Program-made: the position numbers and the translations under genes
The notes under the pieces: generated by a model
Databases searched by the model: none
Told to the model about the DNA's origin: nothing
What the model saw: only the letters and a program-made list of their open reading frames with translations
Assembly (NCBI GenBank): GCA_937138955.1
Contig: CAKZPJ010000705.1
Span: 1 to 6,237, forward strand
Length of the DNA stretch: 6,237 bases
Direction of reading: 5' to 3'
Source of the DNA: an uncultured Flammeovirgaceae bacterium
GTDB taxonomy: Bacteria; Bacteroidota; Bacteroidia; Cytophagales; Cyclobacteriaceae
Part shown: piece after piece, positions 6,122 through 6,237 of the stretch
Position numbering within the stretch: the stretch's first letter is position 1
Layout of the letters: each line of letters begins with the position of its first letter

Positions 6122-6237
6122 ATGCACTTTGGACAAGCTGGTTTTTCTGCCCGTATGCTCTATTTATGCTTGCTTGCTATTATGTTTATCATCATGATAA
6201 TGAACACTTGGATCGATACGCATATTCAGCCAGTTTA
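6122..6237 (+). CDS. Possible start of a membrane protein, cut by the window edge
   Basis: An open frame begins at ATG 6122 and continues to the last base without a stop (38 residues visible). It starts MHFGQAGFSARM, followed by a strongly hydrophobic stretch LYLCLLAIMFIIMIM and then NTWIDTHIQPV. That is the pattern of an N-terminal membrane anchor, as in sensor kinases, cyclases or many other envelope proteins. A competing ATG at 6090 has a more typical leader but its frame stops at 6195-6197. The 6001-6121 gap holds no convincing terminator or promoter. Too little is visible to name a product. Confidence 0.4.
   Translation, partial: MHFGQAGFSARMLYLCLLAIMFIIMIMNTWIDTHIQPV

Noticed and set aside
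6090..6197. 35-codon ORF from ATG 6090
   Set aside because: No recognisable motif, and it is overlapped by a longer open frame with a better membrane-protein profile; kept only as a finding about the ambiguous start.

Overview
The window reads as a stretch of a Bacteroidota chromosome, most likely a free-living or marine Cytophagales-type organism. The reasons are mid-range GC, A/T-rich leaders with no clear Shine-Dalgarno upstream of most starts, several lipoproteins whose lipobox cysteine is followed by Ser/Gln and acidic residues, and one possible TANNTTTG-type promoter. Genus and species cannot be read from the sequence. Every gene I can support is on the + strand.

Left part (1-2832): the 3' part of a protein with a Pro-rich linker, a complete group I truncated haemoglobin (729-1127), an unrecognised lipoprotein (1226-2035), and a second unrecognised lipoprotein (2149-2832). 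The second lipoprotein appears to be a diverged paralogue of the first, truncated protein: both end in an FKT...RYG...IE(V/L)(I/V)VQ module. The gaps after the globin and after the first lipoprotein each hold a hairpin built from the same 31-bp sequence (29/31 identical). These look like duplicated intrinsic terminators, so the genes here are probably separate transcription units. A fragment of the same motif follows the third gene.

Middle (about 2900-4133): a metal-dependent amidohydrolase of the imidazolonepropionase/prolidase-like type. It is broken into two frames and lacks an in-frame start codon. Both defects can be explained by loss of one G from a GG pair. All expected metal-binding residues are still present when the two frames are joined. 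It is either a recent pseudogene or a gene damaged by sequencing or assembly errors.

Right part (4340-6237): a class I SAM-dependent methyltransferase with the N-terminal GYAGDF region I associate with PhcB-like proteins (3-hydroxypalmitate methyl ester signal synthesis in Ralstonia). It is followed 56 bp later by an exported transglutaminase-like cysteine-hydrolase domain protein with a C-terminal TPR-like segment. The spacing suggests one operon. The last ~115 bases may hold the start of a membrane protein that runs off the window. The most interesting functional idea is that this right-hand pair belongs to a lipid-signal or cell-envelope modification pathway; this is inference. No RNA genes, CRISPR arrays, transposases or origins are visible.
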